DNA of 64,000 nt, taken from Rubellimicrobium thermophilum DSM 16684 (GTDB taxonomy: Bacteria > Pseudomonadota > Alphaproteobacteria > Rhodobacterales > Rhodobacteraceae). The first letter of the stretch is position 1, and every line of letters starts with the position of its first letter. Location of the stretch: positions 131,362 through 195,361 of the forward strand of contig NZ_KE557318.1 of assembly GCF_000442315.1 (NCBI RefSeq), given 5' to 3'. The notes beneath the pieces were generated by a model. The model was given only the letters and a program-made list of their open reading frames with translations. It was not told the DNA's origin and made no database searches. This document shows positions 59,669 to 64,000 of this stretch, in pieces. The translations under genes were made by a program, and so were the position numbers.

Positions 59669-61074
59669 GAGCTATGGCCGGAATTGGGTGACGCGTCTGG
59701 TCAGGCGGCGCGTTGATCGGCTGTCGCGGTGGGAGCGACGCCGTTGATGAATGTGACGCCGGCGATGACCAGCGGCAAGACGGTTTCACCTTTCAGCCGC
59801 CGCCAGGTTTTCGCGGCGGCCATGACGAGCTTGAAGACCATGAGCCGGGCGGTCGTCTGCGACAGGGCGCCCTTGGTGCGCACTGTTCGGTGCCGGACGG
59901 TCGCGAAGACGCTCTCGATCGGGTTCGACGTGCGCAGGTGATCCCAGTGCTCGGCCGGGAAGTCGAAGAAGGCCAGGAGGGCGTCGTGATCCCTGGTCAG
60001 GCAGTCCACCGCCTTGGGGTACTTGGCCCCGTACTTCTCGGCGAAGACCGTGATGGCGCCTTCCGCGGTCGTCCGATCCGGCGCGTCGCGGACCTCGCGC
60101 AGGTCGGCCTTCATGTTTGGCTGCACGGACTTGGGGGCCTTGTTGAGGATGTTGACGAGCTTGTGCTGCTAGCAGCGCTGATGGCGCGTCGTCGGGAAGA
60201 TCTCCTCGAGCGCCTTCCAGAACCCCATGGCACCGTCGCCGACGGCGATCTCCGGGGCAGCGGACAGGCCACGGGCCTTCAGGTCGACGAGCAGCTCGCG
60301 CCAGCTCTGGGCGCTCTCGCGCACGCCCACCTGGAAGCCGACGAGCTCCTTCCGGCCTTCGGGCGTGGCGCCGATGATCACCAGCATGCAGGCGGCATCA
60401 TCCTCCATGCGCGCCTGGAGGTAGACCCCGTCCGCCCAGATGTAGACGTAGCGGCGCGCCGAGAGGTCGCGGCGCTGCCAGCGGTCGTACTCGGCCTGCC
60501 AGTCCTCCTTCAGCCGGCCGATCACCGAGGGCGAGAGGTTCGGCGCCTCCCGGCCCAGCAGCGCCGCCAAGGCCTCCTGAAAGTCACCGGTGGAGATGCC
60601 ACGAAGATAAAGAACCGGCAGCAGGGCATCGAGGCTCCTGGTGCGGCGCGCCCACCGGGGCAGAATGGCCGAGGTGAAGGTGATGCGCTCGCCAACTCCT
60701 TCAGACGCGCCATCAGCGCGATCGCGGATCTTCGCCCGCCGGACCGGCACCGGGCCGATCCCGGTCTGGATCGTCCGCTCCGGGCCGTGGCCGTGCCGGA
60801 CGAGGCGGGCACGGCCGTCAGAGAGACGCTCCTCCCGCATCGCGGCCAGGAACGCCTCGGCTTCCGCCTCGATGGCCTCGGCCAGCAGCCGACGGGCGCC
60901 GTCGCGCAGCACGGCTGTCAGTGGATCGTCGGTCTCGTCGGGCTGTCGAAACGGATGAACGGTGGTATCGGTCTTCACAGGCGTATCGCTCCTTCGGGAG
61001 GTTCTGGCAGGCTGGACACCCGCCACGATACGCCGCCCTCTCAAGCCGTCATCACCCAGCTTCCCGCATAGCTC
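59669..61074 (-). mobile_element. IS256-family insertion sequence, copy 1
   Basis: 1406 bp with terminal inverted repeats beginning GAGCTATGSSGGAA on each side (GAGCTATGGCCGGAATTGGG at 59669; GAGCTATGCGGGAAGCTGGG read inward from 61074). The 9-bp neighbour on the left is GGACCAGAC (59660-59668), but the right neighbour is GAGACGATC, so the flanks do not match. A second copy starts at 63958 beside GTCTGGTCC, the reverse complement of the left flank. Confidence 0.85.
59701..60978 (-). pseudogene. IS256-family (mutator-type) transposase with an in-frame amber codon
   Basis: About 425 codons from a probable GTG at 60978 (VKTDTTVHPF). DDE residues: Asp in YVYIWADGVYLQARM, Asp in AVGDGAMGFWKALEEIFP, Glu in TSNPIESVFATVRHRT. 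The frame is interrupted by one TAG at 60166-60168 in RHQRC-stop-QHKLVNILNKAP, where family members have Trp; TGG to TAG is a single change. The second copy, if intact, could still mobilise this one. Confidence 0.85.
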
Positions 61075-61260
61075 GAGACGATCTTCTATAACCTCGATCA
61101 TGCCCAGTCCGTCATCGCCAGATGGGTCGCCAACTACAACCAGCGTCGGCCGCACTCGGCGCTCGGCTATCTCACGCCAGCGGCCTACGCCGCCAAACTC
61201 ACCGCAACGGACGATCGGCTGCGTGGTCTGCCCCCTGAAAAGTGGTCCTCCCTGAAGTAG
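61075..61260 (+). pseudogene. IS3-family OrfB C-terminal tail (second element)
   Basis: Reads ETIFYNLDHAQSVIARWVAN then YNQRRPHSALGYLTPAAYAA and ends KWSSLK-stop. This is the terminal part of a different IS3 transposase from the one at 59138-59668. It is cut on its left side by IS256 copy 1. Its last 30 bases (TGCCCCCTGAAAAGTGGTCC at 61229) resemble the terminal repeat at 59109 and may form the left end of the following IS3 element. Confidence 0.75.
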
Positions 61261-61273
61261 GCTTTCGGGCCGG

Positions 61274-61567
61274 ATGGAGGACGAAGGAATGCCCCAGAAG
61301 AAGCACAAGCCGGAGGAGATCGTAGCCAAGCTCCGGCAGGTGGATGTGTTGGTGTCGCAGGGCCAGTCGGTGGCCGAGGCGGTGCGCTCGATCGGCGTGA
61401 CGCCGTTCACGTACTACCGGTGGCGCAAGGAGTTCGGCGGCCTGAAGACCGACCAGGTGAAGCGTCTGAAGGAGCTTGAGAAGGAGAACGAGCGTCTGCG
61501 GAAGGCCGTGTCGGACCTGACGCTCGAAAAGCTCATTCTGGCCGAGGCTGCTCGGGGAAACTTCTAG
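61274..61567 (+). CDS. IS3-family transposase OrfA
   Basis: 97 residues: an HTH (EEIVAKLRQVDVLVSQGQSVAEAVRSIGVTPFTYYRWRKEFGG in outline) followed by a leucine-zipper helix (LKELEKENERLRKAVSDLTLEKLIL). It is the DNA-binding half of an IS3 (IS407-like) transposase. OrfB should follow in an overlapping frame, but an IS5 element is inserted at the stop codon (61567). The OrfB start is found 2 kb further on at 63587. Confidence 0.9.
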   Translation: MEDEGMPQKKHKPEEIVAKLRQVDVLVSQGQSVAEAVRSIGVTPFTYYRWRKEFGGLKTDQVKRLKELEKENERLRKAVSDLTLEKLILAEAARGNF

Positions 61568-61579
61568 GCTCAGGACTCA

Positions 61580-62336
61580 CTACTTCAGCCAGAAGATGAC
61601 GGTGGCCGCGAGGGCGATGGCGGAGAGGAACAGGTCGCCGCAGCGGGTGTAGCGCATGGCGATCCCGCGCCAGTCCTTGAGGCGTGCGAAGGCATTCTCG
61701 ATCCGACAGCGCTTCTTGTAGAGCCGGCGGTTGTGGCTGGCGGGGTGGTTTCGTCCACTGCGGGCGGGAATGCAGGCCCGAACGCCTCGCGCCTTCAGTT
61801 CGTCGCGCAGCCAATCGGCGTCGTAGCCCTTGTCGCCCAGCAGGCGCTTGGCGGGTGGCATCTCGGCCAGCAGCACCAGGGCGCCCTTGGCGTCGCTCAT
61901 CTGCCCCGGGGAGAGAAAGAAGGTCAGAGGCCGACCTCGTCCATCGCTGACCATGTGGAGCTTGGAGTTCAAGCCGCCCTTCGTGCGCCCAATTGCCCTC
62001 GGGCGGAGCCCCCTTTTCTGAGGCTTACCGCTGTGCGGTGCGCCTTGAGGTGTGTGCTGTCCATCATGATCGTGTCCCCGTCTGCCCCGGGCTTGGCCAA
62101 GTGACGGAAGATGCGCGCGAACACCCCCAGCCGCGACCAGCGCACAAAGCGGTTGTAGAGCGTCTTGTGCGGCCCGTAGACCGTTGGGGCGTCCTGCCAG
62201 CGCAGGCCATTGCGCAGGACGAACAAGATCCCGCTCAGCACCCGCCGCTCATCAACCCTGGCTTGCCTCGAGCCTTGGGAAAGTAGGGCTTCAGCCGCTC
62301 AACCTGCTCACCCGTCAACCAGAACTGTCCCGTCAT
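61580..62336 (-). pseudogene. IS5/IS427-type transposase, two frames plus one break
   Basis: Starts at 62336 (MTGQFWLTGEQVERLKPYFP). A missing base near 62255 breaks the frame before RRVLSGILFVLRNGLRWQDAP. A -1 shift at the run AAAAGGGGG (about 62010-62020) would join MMDSTHLKAHRTAVSL to RAIGRTKGGLNSKLHMVSDG; such a shift is programmed in many IS427 elements. The DDE residues are in MDSTHLKAHR, GDKGYDADW and CRIENAFARLKDWR. Ends IFWLK-stop at 61580. Confidence 0.8.
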
Positions 62337-62398
62337 GCCGCCCTCCAAAGTCGGACCGCATGAATCAGCTAAGCCGCTGAAAGGCCAGCGCGGTTATA

Positions 62399-63568
62399 CC
62401 AACGGTCTCGGGCTGTGACTCTGGGCTTTGCGGGCGCTGTCGGCGGTGATTCACTCTGTGCGGAGGCATGGAGGGAGGTGGCGATGCCGACGGGTCGACC
62501 AGTGGAGATCACGCGCGCCGAGCTGTCCGCGACGGAGCTTCGGCGTGCGGCGGCACGCAGCCGGGAGGCCGATGCCGCGCGACGGATGCTAGCACTTGCG
62601 CTGGTGCTGGAGGGCAGAAGCCGCCGGGAGGCGGCCGAGAGCTGCGGCATGGACCGGCAGACCCTCCGGGACTGGGTGATCCGCTACAACGCGGAAGGTC
62701 TGCCGGGTCTGTCGGACCGCGTGCCGCCCGGGCCGTCGTGCCGGCTCTCGCCGGAGCAGATGGCCGAGTTGGCTCAGATCGTTGAGAGGGGCCCCGACTT
62801 GACGGTGGATCAGGTGGTGCGCTGGCGGCGCGTGGACCTGCGCCGGGTCATCGCCGCGCGCTGGGGCGTGGAGTTCCACGAGCGCACGGTGGGCAAGCTC
62901 CTTCATCGGCTGGGCTTTGCCCGGCTGTCGGTCCGGCCCAAGCACCCCAAGAGCGACCCGGCCGCGCAGGCGGAGTGGGGAAAAAAAGCTTCGCCGCGTT
63001 GGCGCATGAGGCGTTGCCCGAGCACGCCCGCAACAGAGCGATCGAGGTGTGGTTCGCGGATGAGGCGCGCGTGGGCCAGCAGGGCACGCTCACCCGGATC
63101 TGGGCCAGGCGCGGCACACGCCCCCGGGCGCCTCGGGATTGCCGCTACGCCTGGGCCTACCTCTTCGGCGCGGTCTGCCCCGAGCGCGGTGTCGGCGCGG
63201 GCTTGGTCATGCCCTATGCCGACACCCAGGCCATGAGCGCGCATCTGGCCGAGATCAGCGCCGCGGTCGCCCCCGGCGCGCACGCCGTGCTCGTGCTCGA
63301 CGGGGCGGGCTGGCACGCCTCAGCCGCCTTGGTCGTGCCGGACAACATCACCTTGCTCCCGCTGCCATCCCACAGCCCTGAGCTCAACCCGGTCGAGAAT
63401 GTCTGGCAGTATCTCCGCCAGAACTGGCTCAGCCTCCAGGTCTGGCAGGACTACTCCGCCATCGTCGAGGCCTGCTGCCAGGCCTGGAACCGCTTCTTGG
63501 CCCAGCCGGAAGTGGTGCGCTCCGTCACCACCCGAGCCTGGGCAAAGGTCGATGCATAGGGCCGTTGG
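62399..63568 (+). mobile_element. IS630-family insertion sequence nested in IS5
   Basis: The ends CCAACGG (62399-62405) and CCGTTGG (63562-63568) are inverted repeats flanked by TA on each side (62397-62398 and 63569-63570), the invariant IS630 target duplication. Length 1170 bp fits the family. Confidence 0.88.
62484..63559 (+). CDS. IS630-family transposase with A7 slippery site
   Basis: About 358 codons across two frames. Start at 62484 with GGAGG upstream. The N-terminal HTH is ARRMLALALVLEGRSRREAAESCGMDRQTLRDWVIRYNAEGL (outline). At the A7 run 62981-62987 a -1 shift joins QAEWGKK to SFAALAHEALPEHARNRAIEVWFADEARVG. DDE residues: Asp in WFADEARVGQQG, Asp in VLVLDGAGWH, Glu in SPELNPVENVWQYLRQNW. 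Since the same run is found at the same place in the other IS630-type gene (33981), programmed frameshifting is likely and the element may be active. Confidence 0.85.
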
Positions 63569-63586
63569 TATTACAGGTCCTGAGCC

Positions 63587-63957
63587 TAAGCCCCGCCCGC
63601 CGTCGCCGCTGCATCGAACACGTGAGGCGCAAGTTCCAGGTCTCGGAACGGCTCGCCTGCCGCATTTTCGGGCAGCATCGCTCAACGCAGCGGAAGGTGC
63701 CGCGGGGCCGGTCTGACGAGGAGGCGCTGACCGCGGACATCGTCGCGCTCGCCTCGCAGTATGGGCGCTACGGCTACCGCCGGATCACGGCCCTTCTCCG
63801 GGAGGCTGGCTGGGCGGTGAACGTCAAACGCGTCGAGCAGATCTGGCGGCGGGAGGGGCTGAAGGTGCCCGCAAAGCAATCCAAGAAGGGAAGGCTCTGG
63901 CTCAACGACGGGTCCTGTGTCCGCCTCAGGCCGGAGCGTCCGAACCATGTCTGGTCC
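63587..63957 (+). pseudogene. IS3-family transposase OrfB, N-terminal half
   Basis: Reads SPARRRRCIEHVRRKFQVSERLACRIFGQHRSTQR, YGRYGYRRITALLREAGWAVNVKRVEQIWRREGLKVP and SCVRLRPERPNHVWS (outline). This is the HTH_21 and linker part of IS3 OrfB. It is cut at PNHVWS by IS256 copy 2. The sequence resumes exactly at the next residue (YDFVESRTHDG) in the fragment at 59138-59668 on the other strand. Confidence 0.85.
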
Positions 63958-64000
63958 GAGCTATGCGGGAAGCTGGGTGATGACGGCTTGAGAGGGCGGC
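63958..64000 (+). mobile_element. IS256-family insertion sequence, copy 2 (partial)
   Basis: The first 43 bp, beginning GAGCTATGCGGGAAGCTGGG, match the reverse complement of the right end of copy 1 (61032-61074). It is preceded by GTCTGGTCC (63949-63957). The rest lies beyond the window. Confidence 0.85.

Larger units (their letters stand above)
61567..63586. mobile_element. IS5-family element (IS427-like) interrupted by IS630
   Basis: The ends GGCTCAGGAC (61567-61576) and GTCCTGAGCC (63577-63586) are perfect inverted repeats, flanked on both sides by TA, a 2-bp target duplication. Removing it rejoins IS3 OrfA and OrfB as TTCTAAGCC. Without the IS630 insert (62399-63568) the element is about 850 bp, the normal IS427-group size. 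Confidence 0.85.

Overview
The window is GC-rich DNA from an alphaproteobacterium, most likely a member of the Rhodobacteraceae (Rhodobacter/Paracoccus type). The evidence is the combination of a NasTS-controlled nrt-nir-nas cluster, a complete hmu haem-uptake operon, rhizobial/Brucella-type erythritol genes, and IS5/IS427-, IS630-, IS256- and IS3-type elements. The genus cannot be fixed from sequence alone.

Region 1 (1-9935, minus strand) is nitrate assimilation: nasT-nasS, then a leader containing an ANTAR-type hairpin, then nrtA-nrtB-nrtD (nitrate ABC importer), nirB-nirD (nitrite reductase) and nasA (nitrate reductase, running off the left edge). Region 2 (10087-14892) is a zinc alcohol dehydrogenase, a NepI-like exporter, an aldo/keto reductase and a cupin, with a LysR regulator divergent from the last three. 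Region 3 (14944-23982) is haem uptake: hmuS-hmuT-hmuU-hmuV on the minus strand, and divergently hmuR, a small exported protein, exbB, two exbD-like genes and tonB. Region 4 (24056-32933) imports and degrades arabinofuranosides: a carbohydrate ABC transporter, a divergent wHTH regulator, a GH51 and a GH127 glycosidase.

A tRNA-Ser(GCU) gene at 33225-33314 marks a change of character. Downstream lie decayed insertion sequences and a prophage capsid remnant (33.6-36.8 kb). Then comes a 22-kb polyol module (36.8-58.6 kb). It holds eryA-eryB-eryC-eryD; an operon deoR-eryH-eryI-fbp-fba-dhaK-dhaL with a divergent transketolase; and an operon of DUF2291-ABC ATPase-permease-binding protein followed by a DeoR regulator, a second FGGY kinase and a second GlpD-like dehydrogenase. 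Erythritol would be turned into erythrose 4-phosphate by EryA/B/C/H/I. The co-located aldolase, phosphatase and transketolase could then convert this into pentose and hexose phosphates through sedoheptulose 1,7-bisphosphate. The second kinase/dehydrogenase pair has no assigned substrate and is the most interesting unknown.

The right end (58.6-64 kb) is a stack of nested insertion sequences: IS630 inside IS5 inside IS3, with IS3 cut by IS256. The two halves of one IS3 transposase gene lie on opposite strands next to the same 9-bp sequence, which points to an inversion between two IS256 copies or to a misassembly.

Nine otherwise well-conserved genes (nasA, nirB, nasS, the aldo/keto reductase, hmuU, hmuR, tkt, eryA, the ribose-type ABC ATPase) each carry one single-base frameshift, most of them in short G/C runs. 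Sequencing error is more likely than true gene loss, so these genes are annotated across the shift.
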